Origin: Promicromonospora iranensis
GTDB taxonomy: Bacteria > Actinomycetota > Actinomycetes > Actinomycetales > Cellulomonadaceae
NCBI RefSeq assembly: GCF_028994805.1
Contig: NZ_JAJQQP010000005.1
Location: forward strand, 62,001-126,000
Direction: 5' to 3'
Length of the DNA stretch: 64,000 bases
Under the pieces are notes generated by a model. The model saw only the letters and a program-made list of their open reading frames with translations, searched no databases and was not told where the DNA came from. Shown piece by piece: positions 26,164 to 35,500 of this stretch. Position numbers and translations under genes: made by a program. Positions within the stretch are counted from its first letter, which is position 1, and every line of letters starts with the position of its first letter.

Positions 26164-27900
26164 TTACTCGACCAGCTTGCCCGCCGTGGAGACCTCCTGC
26201 TCCTGGATCAGTGCGGCGATCTCCTCCGGGACCGCCGGGATCTCCTCGCGGACCACGCCCGCGCTGGGCGACCAGACCAGGTTCACCTGCAGTGCCGGGT
26301 CGAGGTCCGGGTAGTCGGAGCGGTTGTGGCAGCCGCGGGTCTCGCGGCGCTCGCGGGCCGCCTCCAGCGTGGCGCGGGCGGCGATGAGCGACGCCTTGAG
26401 GTCGAAGGCGTGCGCCAGGTCCTGGAACCCGGCGATGTCGGGGTGGATGCCGACCTCCGTGGCGCGCACCTCGATCTCGTCCAGCTCGCGCAGGCCTGCG
26501 ACCAGCCCTTGCTCGTCCCGGACGACGCCGGCGTGCTCGGTCATCGTGTTGCGCACCGCGCGCTGCAGGGCCCGCACGTTCTCGTGCCCGTCGGCGGCCA
26601 GCAGGTCGGCGACCTCGGCGCGGGCCTCGGCCTCGGCGTCGTGCGAACGGCGCTGCGCCTCCAGGCCGGCGGAGTAGGCAGCGGCGGCCCGGCCGACGAT
26701 GCGGCCGAACACCAGCAGCTCGATCAGGGAGTTGCCGCCCAGGCGGTTCGCGCCGTGCAGCCCGCTGGACGCCTCACCGATCGCGTAGAGGCCGTCGACC
26801 TCGGTGCTGTGGTCCTCCGGCCGCACCCACACTCCGCCCATGGAGTAGTGCGCGGTGGGGGCGATCTCGATCGGTTCGGCGGTGATGTCGAGCATCTGCA
26901 GCTCGAGCATCGTCTGGTAGACGCGCGGCAGGCGCGTCATGATCGTCTCCCGCGGGAGATGGGAGACATCGAGCCAGACGCCGCCCTTCTCGGTGCCCCG
27001 GCCCTCCTTGATCTCCGTGTACGCGGCCAGGGCCACCCGGTCGCGGGTCGACAGCTCCATCCGTTCCGGGTCGTAGTTCTGCATGAACCGCTCGCCCAGG
27101 GCGTTGCGCAGGATGCCGCCCTCACCGCGTGCGGCTTCCGAGATGAGCGTCCCGGCGGCGTTCTCGGGCTCGAGGATGCCGGACGGGTGGAACTGGACCA
27201 GCTCGGGGTCGCGCAGGCGTGCGCCGGCCTCGACCGCGAGGCGGAACGAGTCGCCGGTGTTCTCGTCCCGGCGGGACGAGGTGCGCCGCCAGATGCGGTT
27301 GTGGCCCCCGGCGGCGAGGATCACGGCGTCGGCGTGGATCAGGTACGGCGTGCCGTCGGTCAGGTCGAACCCGTAGGCGCCGAACACCGCGCCGTCGCGC
27401 GTCAGGATCCGCGTGACGTAGACCGAGTCGAGGACGGGGATGTCGAGCTGCGCCGCCCGGCCGACCAGCGAGCGCTGGATCTCCAGGCCCGTGTAGTCGC
27501 CGGCGAAGGCGGTGCGGCGGTACGTGTGCGCGCCGAAGAACCGCTGCGAGATGCGCCCGTCCTCCTCGCGCGCGAAGGCCATGCCGTACCGCTCGAGGTC
27601 GGCGATGCCCTGTGCGGCGCCCTTCGCGACGATCTCCGCCGTGTGGGGGTTGGCCAGGAAGTAGCTCTCCTTGACGGTGTCCGCGGCGTGCTGCTGCCAG
27701 CTGTCCTCCGCGTCCATCGTGCCGAGTGCGGCGTTGATCCCGCCCGCCGCGAGCGAGGTGTGGGCGTCCATGCGCGGCCGCTTGCCGAGGGCCAGCACGT
27801 CGACACCCTGCTCCGCGAGCTCGATCGCGGCCCGGAGGCCCGACCCGCCCGTCCCGATGACCAGCACTGCCGTTGAGATCCGACGCTCTGTGGTGTTCAT
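26164..27900 (-). CDS. FAD-dependent fumarate reductase/succinate dehydrogenase-like flavoprotein
   Basis: A 578-residue flavoprotein of SdhA/FrdA/NadB type. The dinucleotide motif VLVIGTGGSGLRAAIELAEQG is at about residues 12-32. SLAAGGINAALG, the substrate-side segments APTAHYSMGGV and ELVQFHPSG, and the FAD-contacting NRLGGNSLIELLVFGR follow in order, ending with the SdhA C-terminal domain (RGCHNRSDYPDLDPAL). No iron-sulphur or membrane-anchor subunit gene is adjacent, so it either pairs with distant subunits or works as a soluble oxidoreductase. L-aspartate oxidase is an alternative, but no nadA or nadC is nearby. ATG at 27900 is chosen; an upstream in-frame extension is possible. Confidence 0.82.
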   Translation of the reverse strand: MNTTERRISTAVLVIGTGGSGLRAAIELAEQGVDVLALGKRPRMDAHTSLAAGGINAALGTMDAEDSWQQHAADTVKESYFLANPHTAEIVAKGAAQGIADLERYGMAFAREEDGRISQRFFGAHTYRRTAFAGDYTGLEIQRSLVGRAAQLDIPVLDSVYVTRILTRDGAVFGAYGFDLTDGTPYLIHADAVILAAGGHNRIWRRTSSRRDENTGDSFRLAVEAGARLRDPELVQFHPSGILEPENAAGTLISEAARGEGGILRNALGERFMQNYDPERMELSTRDRVALAAYTEIKEGRGTEKGGVWLDVSHLPRETIMTRLPRVYQTMLELQMLDITAEPIEIAPTAHYSMGGVWVRPEDHSTEVDGLYAIGEASSGLHGANRLGGNSLIELLVFGRIVGRAAAAYSAGLEAQRRSHDAEAEARAEVADLLAADGHENVRALQRAVRNTMTEHAGVVRDEQGLVAGLRELDEIEVRATEVGIHPDIAGFQDLAHAFDLKASLIAARATLEAARERRETRGCHNRSDYPDLDPALQVNLVWSPSAGVVREEIPAVPEEIAALIQEQEVSTAGKLVE

Positions 27901-27976
27901 ACTCAATCCGACCACCGGCGGCCGCGATTCGTGACAGGTTCCGGCTGTGAGGATTCTCAACATGTGAGATGGGTCA

Positions 27977-28768
27977 TCAGGTGAGCTGCAGACCGCCGTC
28001 GACCGCGAGGACCTGGCCCGTGAGCCAGGTGGTGGCAGGGTCAGCCAGCCGCACGATCCACGTGGCGACCTCCTCGGGCTCACCGCGCCGGCCGAGGGGG
28101 ATGCGGGCTGCCTCGTCCCGCTTGATCTGCGCCACGGCGGCGTCGGGCAGGCCGGCGGCGGTGAGGGCCTCGCTCTCCGTGGGCCCGGGCGCCACGGCGT
28201 TGACGCGGACGCCGTCGGCGGCGAGCTCCAGCGCCCAGCTGCGGGTGAGCTGTTCGACGGCCGCCTTGGACGCCGCGTAGTGGGCCGCGCCGGGCAGCGG
28301 CCGGTGCCCGTAGGTGCTGGAGACGTTGACGATCGACCCCTTGGACCGGAGCAGGTGGGGCAGGGCGGCGCTCGCGAGCAGGCTGGGCGCGACGACGTTG
28401 AGGCTGAGCAGCTCGTCGATACCGTCCGCGGTGGTGTCGGCCAGCGCCATCATCGCCGTGGCGCCCGCGTTGTTGACCAGTACGTCGAGGGCGCCCCACC
28501 GGTCGGTCGCCGCGTCGACCACCTGCTGCGGCGCACCGGGGGAGCGCAGGTCCGCCGACAGCGTCACCATCCCGGTGTGCCCGGCGGCGGTCTCGTCCAG
28601 GGCAGCGGCGCGCCGTCCGACGCCGAGCACGTGCGCTCCGGCGCGGGAGAAGGCGCGGGCGGTGGCGCGGCCGATGCCGGAGCCGGCACCGGTGACGATC
28701 ACGACCTTGCCGGTCAGGGCCTCGCTGGTCAGGGCCTCGCTGGGGCGGGTCGTCGGGTGGGCCGTCAA
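27977..28768 (-). CDS. Short-chain dehydrogenase/reductase
   Basis: A 263-residue classical SDR. The cofactor motif VTGAGSGIGRA (about residues 25-35), NNAGA, the catalytic Ser in NVSSTYG and the YAASK motif (Tyr-X-X-X-Lys) are all present, as is the C-terminal LTGQVLAVDGGLQLT. It would reduce or oxidise an alcohol/ketone pair with NAD(P)H in the cytoplasm. The N terminus holds a near-duplicated SEALTSEALT. It reads in the same direction as the flavoprotein 76 bases downstream and may share its transcript. The substrate is unknown. Confidence 0.9.
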   Translation of the reverse strand: MTAHPTTRPSEALTSEALTGKVVIVTGAGSGIGRATARAFSRAGAHVLGVGRRAAALDETAAGHTGMVTLSADLRSPGAPQQVVDAATDRWGALDVLVNNAGATAMMALADTTADGIDELLSLNVVAPSLLASAALPHLLRSKGSIVNVSSTYGHRPLPGAAHYAASKAAVEQLTRSWALELAADGVRVNAVAPGPTESEALTAAGLPDAAVAQIKRDEAARIPLGRRGEPEEVATWIVRLADPATTWLTGQVLAVDGGLQLT

Positions 28769-28885
28769 CGCTGCTCCTCGTTCGCCGGGCTCGACCGCGC
28801 TGAACTCGGGCCGCCGATCCGCCGTGGTCGTCTCTCGTGGTCGTCTGACCGTGGCCGGCTCACCGTCGGGCGAGACCGGCGCGGG

Positions 28886-29536
28886 TCAGCAGTGGATCGC
28901 GGCCAGCTCGGTGAACACGACGCGGTTCAGGTGGAAGGCGTGATGCGCCTCCGCGAGCGTGGTGGCCACCTCGTCCTCGTCCAGGTCGAGGCTGTCGAGC
29001 TGGTTGCGGTACGCGTCCTTGAACACCTTGATCTTCGGGATGTCGGGGAACGTGTAGAAGTCCACGCCGCCCTCGTCGAGGCCGTAGTGCTGCTTCATCA
29101 TGCGCTTGACGATCTGACCGCCCGACAGGTCGCCGAGGTAGCGGGTATAGGAGTGCGCGGCGTAATGCGGCAGGCTGCCGCTGACCTCGCGCACCCGGTC
29201 CGCGTAGTCCCGGGTGGACGGCAGGATCCGGATCTCCTGGCGCCACGACGGCCCGTACAGGAACGCGAGGTCCCGCTCGATCGCCGGGACGCGCGTGAGC
29301 TCGTGGAAGACGAGGCCGGCGCCCCGCTCGTCGTCGCGCACCGCGGTGCTCGCCTCTTCGAGCGCCTCGTAGACCACGAGCAGCTGGGCCGAGAGATCCG
29401 CGTAGGCCGCGCGGTTCAGCGCCCCGGACATGAGCCGTTCGATGAAGTCCTCGGAGTTGGCGGCGCCGTGGTCGGCGCGCGTGCCCTCGCGCAGGAGGGC
29501 GGACAGCGGGATCTCTTCCTCGACGGGCAGGCTCAT
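28886..29536 (-). CDS. hmuO: Biliverdin-producing heme oxygenase
   Basis: A 216-residue heme oxygenase of the HO-1/HmuO family. The proximal heme ligand is His23 in TRADHGAAN, and the distal helix has the family signature YLGDLSGGQI. HYAAHSYTRY and FYTFPDIPKIKVFKDAYRNQLD are also typical. The enzyme opens heme to biliverdin, CO and iron, used by actinobacteria to gain iron from heme. GGAGGAG precedes the ATG. A TATGCT -10 element and a palindrome of DtxR/IdeR type lie upstream, so iron control is likely. No heme-uptake genes are adjacent. The symbol follows the corynebacterial homologue. Confidence 0.93.
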   Translation of the reverse strand: MSLPVEEEIPLSALLREGTRADHGAANSEDFIERLMSGALNRAAYADLSAQLLVVYEALEEASTAVRDDERGAGLVFHELTRVPAIERDLAFLYGPSWRQEIRILPSTRDYADRVREVSGSLPHYAAHSYTRYLGDLSGGQIVKRMMKQHYGLDEGGVDFYTFPDIPKIKVFKDAYRNQLDSLDLDEDEVATTLAEAHHAFHLNRVVFTELAAIHC

Positions 29537-29589
29537 GGATTCTCCTCCGACGCGGTAGCAACGTGCTGACAAGCTGTCATCACGTCGCG

Positions 29590-29619
29590 AGCATAGCAAC
29601 CGGACTTAGGTCTACCTCA
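29590..29619 (-). promoter_or_regulatory. Heme oxygenase promoter with probable iron-regulator box
   Basis: On the minus strand TATGCT (29590-29595) can serve as -10 element. A near-palindrome, TGAGGTAGACCTAA (29606-29619), falls on the expected -35 position. It resembles half of the DtxR/IdeR consensus, with the AGGT-AG-ACCT core fully symmetric. Repressor binding there would block transcription when iron is plentiful. The resulting leader of about 46 bases ends in a good ribosome site. Confidence 0.45.
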
Positions 29620-29673
29620 CGCCTGCCCACCCGGGCGGAGCGGGCAGCGGACCCGGTCGGCTGACCGTCGAGC

Positions 29674-29679
29674 TACGGT
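29674..29679 (+). promoter_or_regulatory. -10 element for leaderless hydrolase gene
   Basis: TACGGT lies 7 bases before the ATG at 29687, with no ribosome-binding site between, fitting the leaderless promoter pattern of the window. Confidence 0.45.
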
Positions 29680-29686
29680 CAGCCGT

Positions 29687-30571
29687 ATGTCTGTTGCACG
29701 GTCTGCTTCGTCTTCGTCTGCTTCGCCGTCCGCCCTGCCCGCGCCCGTCTTCGTCGACGTCGGCGGTGCCCGCGTCGCGACCTACGTGCTGGAGCCGGCT
29801 GGCCGGCCGCCGGTGGGCGACGTCGTGCTGTGCCACGGCACGCCGTGGTCGGCGCGGGTGTGGGAACCGGTCGCGCTGGCGCTGAGCGAGGACCACCGCG
29901 TGTTCCTGTGGGACATGCCCGGGTACGGCGCATCGTCCAAGGACGCCGCGGACCCGGTCGATCTCGTCGCCCAGCGGCGGCGGTTCGCGGCCCTGCTGCG
30001 GCACTGGTCGCTGGACCGGCCTCAGGTGGTGGCGCACGACATCGGGGGAGCGGTGGCGCTCGGCGCGCACCTCCTGGAGGACGCCGACGTCGCGGGCCTG
30101 TTCCTGCTCGACATCGTGGCGCTGGACCCGTGGGGCTCGCCGTTCTTCCGGCTCGTGGCCGAGAACGAGTCGGTCTTCGCGGCGGTGCCCGGCCCGCTGC
30201 ACGCCGCCCTGGTCAAGGAGTACATCGCCGGTGCGGCGAACAACCACCTGCCCACCGCCGCGGTCGAGACGCTCGCGGAGCCCTGGCTCGACGAGGCCGG
30301 GCAGGCCGCGTTCTACCGGCAGATCGCCCAGCTCTCGCCCGCCGACACCGCGCCGATCGTGGCCGGCCTCGGCCAGGTGCGCTGCCCGGTCCGTATCGGC
30401 TGGGCCGTGGACGACCCGTGGATCCCCTTCGAGCAGGCCGCGCGGCTCCGCGCGGCACTTCCGGGTGAGCCCGAGGTGGTGGAGTTCGCGGGTCGCGGGC
30501 ACCTGGTGCCGCTGGAGGACGCCGACGCCGTCGGCCAGGCCGTGCGGGAGTGGCTCGACGCGGGCGCATGA
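29687..30571 (+). CDS. Alpha/beta hydrolase, haloalkane dehalogenase/epoxide hydrolase-like
   Basis: A 294-residue alpha/beta-fold protein. The oxyanion segment LCHGTPWSARVW (about 48-59) is followed by the nucleophile elbow VVAHDIGGAVA, in which the nucleophile is Asp118 rather than Ser. That is the mark of haloalkane dehalogenases, epoxide hydrolases and fluoroacetate dehalogenases. The later acid (AVDDPWIPF) and histidine (GRGHLVPLED) complete the triad. A Ser-rich N-terminal stretch of about 20 residues precedes the fold. Its 3' end adjoins the T-box leader of the next gene. Exact substrate unknown. Confidence 0.85.
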   Translation: MSVARSASSSSASPSALPAPVFVDVGGARVATYVLEPAGRPPVGDVVLCHGTPWSARVWEPVALALSEDHRVFLWDMPGYGASSKDAADPVDLVAQRRRFAALLRHWSLDRPQVVAHDIGGAVALGAHLLEDADVAGLFLLDIVALDPWGSPFFRLVAENESVFAAVPGPLHAALVKEYIAGAANNHLPTAAVETLAEPWLDEAGQAAFYRQIAQLSPADTAPIVAGLGQVRCPVRIGWAVDDPWIPFEQAARLRAALPGEPEVVEFAGRGHLVPLEDADAVGQAVREWLDAGA

Positions 30572-30645
30572 CGGCGTCGGCGTCCTCCGCAACGCCCCCG
30601 TGCTGGTGCGGCGAAAACGTGTGGCGAGGCCGTCGCCGTCGGGCA

Positions 30646-30822
30646 TAGCGTGTGTCGTGGCGAGCGTGAGGCGTGACGACCCTCGGCCCGGGTGACCGGG
30701 CGAGCGCCCTGCCCGCGCGTGCGGCGTACCGACGAGAGGCCGGGGTCTCCCGGCGAAGGAGTGGTGGCACCGCGACCTAGCCCCCGCCCGCTCCTCCAGG
30801 GCCTTCGCTCTCTGGAGGACTG
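30646..30822 (+). promoter_or_regulatory. Translational T-box riboswitch upstream of aspartyl-tRNA synthetase
   Basis: A TAGCGT -10 element (30646-30651) would start RNA near 30658. Within the leader a short hairpin GAGG...CCTC (about 30667-30683) presents a loop with GAC, an Asp codon, as a possible specifier. A hairpin GCCGGG-GTCT-CCCGGC precedes the T-box sequence GTGGTGGCACCGCG (30761-30774). Its TGGC can pair with the 3' end GCCA of an uncharged tRNA whose discriminator base is G, as in tRNA-Asp and tRNA-Asn. Next, CCTCCAG (30793-30799) can pair with CTGGAGG (30812-30818) and hide the ribosome site. Uncharged tRNA would favour pairing of upstream GGAG with CGCTCC and free the site. This is the short-stem translational type known from actinobacterial ileS. 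Confidence 0.82.
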
Positions 30823-32274
30823 ATGAGACCACCTTCGCAAACCCCTGCCACGTCTGTTCGTGCCGCCTCGGGCCCCGCCGCGTCCGCTCACCAGCCGGCT
30901 CGCACGCTGGCGCGCGACCTCGCCGCCGCGCTGCCGGGCTCGACGGTCCGACTACAGGGCTGGGTCCACCGCCGTCGTGAGCTGGCGACGGTGACGTTCC
31001 TCGTGCTGCGGGACCGCACGGGCCTCGCCCAGGTGGTCGTGCGGTCCGGTCCTGGTTCCTGGTCCGGTCCTGGTTCCGCGGCGCCGCAGGTGCCGCCGGA
31101 GGAGACGACCGTCGAGGTGACCGGGACGGTGACCGCGAACCCCCAGGCACCGGGCGGCGTAGAGGTCACGGACCCCGCGATCACAGCGCTCACCGACGCC
31201 GCCGAGACCCCGCCGGTGGAGCTGTGGCGGCCGGCCCTGACGGCCGCGCTGCCCACGCTGCTCGACCATGCGGCGGTCGCCTGGCGGCATCCCGCCCAGA
31301 AAGCGCGGTGGGAGGTCGCGGCGGCGAGCCTGCGCGGCTTCCGCGCCACGCTGGACGCGGCGGGCTTCACGGAGATCTGCACGCCCAAGCTCGTGGGTAC
31401 CGCCACCGAGTCCGGGGCGAACGTGTTCCCCGTCGACTACTTCGGCCGGCCCGCGTACCTGGCGCAGTCGCCGCAGTTCTACAAGCAACAGATGGTCGGC
31501 GTCTTCGAGCGGGTCTACGAGGTGGGTCCGGTCTTCCGCGCCGAACCGCACGACACCGTGCGGCACCTCGCGGAGTACCGCTCGCTCGACGTCGAGCTCG
31601 GCTTCGTGCGGGACCACCGTGACGTGCTGGCGGTGCTCCGTGACGTGCTCGCCGGGATGGCCGACGCCGTGCGCACCGCGGGGGCCGCCGAGCGGCTGGG
31701 CGTCGAGGTGCCCGAGGTCCCGGCCCAGATCCCGGTGCTCCACTTCGCCGACGCCCTGGTGCTCGTCGGCGCGCCGTCGGACGAGCCCGACCTCGCCCCC
31801 GGGCACGAGCGGGCGCTGGGGGAGTGGGCCCTGGCCGAGCACGGGTCGGACTTCGTCGCCGTCGAGGGCTACCCCCTGGCGAAGCGGCCGTTCTACACGC
31901 ACCCCGAGGCTGGCTCGGGTCCGGCGCCGGACGGCGCGCTCGGGGGCGTAGCCGGGGGCGAGCCCGTGGGCAGACCGGCGGGCGGGCCCGGAGGCGCGCG
32001 GTGGAGCAACAGCTTCGACCTGCTGTTCCGCGGTCTCGAGCTCGTCACGGGCGGACAGCGGCTGCACCGGTACGCCGACTACGTCGCGGCGCTCGAGGCG
32101 CGTGGCGAGGACCCGGCGTCGTACGCGACATACCTGGCGGCGTTCCGGCACGGGATGCCGCCGCACGGCGGTTTCGCGATCGGCCTGGAGCGCTGGGTGG
32201 CGCGCCTCGTCGGGGCGGCCAACGTCCGTGAGGTGACGCCGTTCCCGAGAGACCTGCACCGCCTCGTCCCGTAG
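30823..32274 (+). CDS. aspS: Archaeal-type aspartyl-tRNA synthetase (probably non-discriminating)
   Basis: A 483-residue class II synthetase without the GAD insertion of bacterial AspRS, so of archaeal/eukaryal type. An N-terminal anticodon-binding OB fold (LQGWVHRRRELATVTFLVLRDRTGLAQVVV, beginning near residue 44) is followed by the catalytic domain. Motif 2 lies around VYEVGPVFRAEP, and motif 3 is FAIGLERWVARL near the C terminus, ending FPRDLHRLVP. Such enzymes charge tRNA-Asp and often also tRNA-Asn with aspartate, the latter needing GatCAB. Low-complexity insertions (repeated Gly-Pro-Ser near 82-92, Gly-rich near 365-390) look like lineage-specific loops. AsnRS is the main alternative; the FPRD tail favours AspRS. 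The gene is under a T-box leader. Confidence 0.85.
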   Translation: MRPPSQTPATSVRAASGPAASAHQPARTLARDLAAALPGSTVRLQGWVHRRRELATVTFLVLRDRTGLAQVVVRSGPGSWSGPGSAAPQVPPEETTVEVTGTVTANPQAPGGVEVTDPAITALTDAAETPPVELWRPALTAALPTLLDHAAVAWRHPAQKARWEVAAASLRGFRATLDAAGFTEICTPKLVGTATESGANVFPVDYFGRPAYLAQSPQFYKQQMVGVFERVYEVGPVFRAEPHDTVRHLAEYRSLDVELGFVRDHRDVLAVLRDVLAGMADAVRTAGAAERLGVEVPEVPAQIPVLHFADALVLVGAPSDEPDLAPGHERALGEWALAEHGSDFVAVEGYPLAKRPFYTHPEAGSGPAPDGALGGVAGGEPVGRPAGGPGGARWSNSFDLLFRGLELVTGGQRLHRYADYVAALEARGEDPASYATYLAAFRHGMPPHGGFAIGLERWVARLVGAANVREVTPFPRDLHRLVP

Positions 32275-32308
32275 CGCGGGGCGGCGGATCCGGGACGCGG
32301 ATCGGATG

Positions 32309-32368
32309 GTCGGCAGTTCGTCAGGAGATCGGTAGTCGGAGCTGCCGATCTTCTGACGAACTGCCGAC
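32309..32368. repeat. Long inverted repeat (24-bp arms) downstream of aspS
   Basis: Arms 32309-32332 and 32345-32368 pair along all 24 positions with a single G-U pair, around a 12-base loop. It lies 35 bases after the aspS stop and could end transcription or protect the 3' end, though no U-tract follows. Right after it, two imperfect copies of a 16-base unit (CTGACGAACTGCCGAC, then CTGACGGGCTGCCGAC) run in tandem. The loop and right arm contain CGGAGCTGCCGATC, shared with the hairpin at 26090-26152. Confidence 0.85.
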
Positions 32369-32524
32369 TTCCTGACGGGCTGCCGACGGGGCCGCGTCGG
32401 GTGAATGTGCTGGTCCGGGGGCCGGTGTGTCAGTGGTCGCCGCTACCTTGTGGCGCGCGCTGCTGATGCGGCGCGACACAGGGGTGAGCTGTGCCCTGTG
32501 CCCGACGGCTGGGTGAGGAACGAG

Positions 32525-35500
32525 ATGCTTCAGGAACTGGTGGACCGGGTCAAGGGCGGCGACGGGGTCGCACGCACGGTGCAGGACGCGCTGGCACCGC
32601 TGAAGCTGTTGAACGCCGCCCTGTACGACGGCCTGTACGACGACGCCGTCGGCTACGTGCTCGAGGGCACGACGCCGGAGGTGCTCGCTCGCGTGGCCCC
32701 CGTCCGCACGGACCATGTCGACAGCCTCCTCGATCAGCCCGGACGCACGAGCTACTACTCCCGCTGGGTCGCGCCCGATCTCGTCAAGCAGGTCGCCGCC
32801 CTGCACAAGAACTGGACGCAGGAAGTCGGCAACCGCTCGCGCCGCCGCATCTACGCCGATGCCGGGGTGGAGACCGTGGTGCGGTTCGCGCGACTGCTGG
32901 CCCAGATCTGCGAGACCGTGGAGATGCCCGGTGTGCCCGGCTGGTTGTCCCTGCTGCTGCACGACACGTCCCACCTGAGTGCAGCGGGCCGCAAGCGGTC
33001 GGCGCGGTCGGGCGCGGACGGCTCGTCGGCCGGGAAGGGCGCCGGGGCGCGCTGGACACCGGCGGCGTTCGAAGCGGCCGCGGTCGAGGGTGGCGTGCCG
33101 GCCGACGACGCCGTGCACACCGTGCTGCTGGGCATCCTGCACCGGTCCACGAAGGGCCACTCCTGGCACACGGACCCGCGCACGGCGATCGCCACGACCC
33201 CCGCCTTCGACGAGTACGTCACCCAGCACGTCTCCGTGCTCGCCACGCTCACGCCACGCCTGAACGCCGCGGGCAAGACGGAGGTGCTCGACCGCATCGG
33301 AAAGCGTGTGGCGGACGACGGACTCGCACGGATCGTCGCCGCGCTCGCGGTCGACGGGGCCAAGGGCGTGCGGAACGCGGCACTGACGCACCTCGCGGCC
33401 CTGCCGGACGCGCGCCAGGTGGCACTTCTCGCGCCCTCCCTGACCACGGCGCCGTCGGGCAGCCTCGGCGAGGCAGTGTCACGCCTGGCCTCGCTCGACG
33501 GCGGCCTCGACGCGTGCGGGGCAGCGCTCGCGCCACTGGTCGACGAGAACGGGAAGGCCGCGAGCGGGCAGAACGCGCGCGTCCGGCTGCTCGCCCAGAC
33601 GATCGAGCGGTCCCGGGCGCTGGAGTCGCCCGCCAAGGACGTCACGATCGAGCTCCCCGCATGGGAGCCGCTGCCCGACCCGGTGCTGGACGACGCACTG
33701 CTCAAGGAGGTGCGGGCCGTCGTCGAGACGGCGACCGTCGAGGCGCGTGCGCGGCTCGAGGAGCTCAAGAAGCGCTTCTCGCACGACTCGAAGGACTGGT
33801 CGCTGCAGGCCGCCCGGAGAGACCTCGGCCAGCTGCAGAAGATCACGGACAAGGACTTCGAGGCGCTCCCGACCGCGCTGGCCGGGGGGAAGCCGATCAG
33901 GAACTCGGGCAAGGACCGGCCTTCGCCCCTGATCCTGTGGCTGGCCGACCAGCGCCGCGACCCGTTCGCCGGGCAGGGTCCCTCCGCAGGGCAGGGCCTC
34001 ATGCTCCGTATCCGGCTGCACGTGCCGGCCCTCGGCCGTGGCAACAGGCACAACGTGCTGTGGAGCCTCCACGGACACCTGGGCGATGTCACCGACCTGC
34101 GTCAGCTGCACGAAGGCCTGGAGCGGGTAGGGGCCGAGGACGTCGACGGGCTCCTCACCGAGCTCGTGCTCGATCGCTGGTGGGGGACCCAGGAGATCAC
34201 CGCCGCGGTGGCGTGGCCCTGGTTCGCCGAACGGCCGCAGCTGCTGGAACGTGCGCTGCGGCGCGGCGAGGGCGGAGACGGCCGGACCGCGAGGGCGCTG
34301 GAGATCCTCCGGCAGTTCCCCGCGATCCCGCCGCACCTGCTGCCGAGCGTCACGGCGCTCGCCCTCGGTACCGGCAAGACCCACCGTCGCGCGGCGCAGG
34401 AGGTGCTGGAGGCGCACTCCGGCGCGCGTCTCCTGGCCGAGCAGGCGCTTACCGACCCCAAGGCCGAGATCCGCACGTCGGCCGCCGCCTGGCTCGCGCG
34501 CATCGGCGACCCGGCCGCGGTGCCGGCGCTGCGTGCCGTCCTGAAGAAGGAGCGCCGAGAGGCAGCACGCGCCACGCTGCTCTCTGCGTTGGAGGCGCTG
34601 GGCGACGACATCGCCACCGACCTCGCCCCCGAGATCCTGCGCGCCGAGGCCGTCAAGGGTCTGACGGGCAAGATGCCGGCGAGTCTCGGTTGGTTCCCGT
34701 TCGACCAGCTGCCCCAGGTGCGCTGGGCGGGCATCGACGGTACGCCCGGCGACGAGGTGCCTAGCGACGTCGTGCGGTGGTGGGTCGTCCTGGCGACCAA
34801 GCTCAAGTCGCCCAGCGGCGAGGGCCTGATCGCCCGGTACGTCGGGTTGCTGGACCCGCAGTCCCAGGCCGTGCTCGGCTCGTTCGTCCTGCGTGCGTGG
34901 CTGGCCCAGGACACCCGTAACCCCTCGGTCGACGAGTCCCGCACGTACGCCGACCAGAACGCGCAGACGCGGTGGGACAGCATGCAGGCGCTGATCAAGA
35001 GGTACCCCGAGTACTACGGCGACCAGGCGGAGCAGTCCGTCGAGGACTTCTGGAAGATCCTCTACAAGCAGCACCAGGCCACCTACCTCGGCTCGGCCAC
35101 GCAGGAGAAGGGGCTGCTCGCGCTGACGGTCGGCATGCCGGGGGCGGAGCTGGCCACGACGGCGCAGCACTACTTCTCCGCGCACAAGGGCCGGCGCGCG
35201 CAGGCCGAGTACCTGGTACGGGCACTGGCCGCCAACGGGGACCGGGCCGCGGTGCAGCAGCTGCTCGCGGTCTCGCGCCGCTTCAAGCAGCGCAGCGTCC
35301 AGGAGGTCGCGACCGCCCTCGCCCAGGACATCGCGGACCGCAACGGCTGGGACGCGGAGCAGCTGGCCGACCGTACGGTGCAGACCGCCGGGTTCGACGA
35401 CGACGGCATCCTGCGCCTGGACCTCGGAGCGCCCGACGGCGACCGCGTGGTCACCGGGCGGATCACCGAGGCCTTCACGCTGGAGCTGCGCAACCCGACG

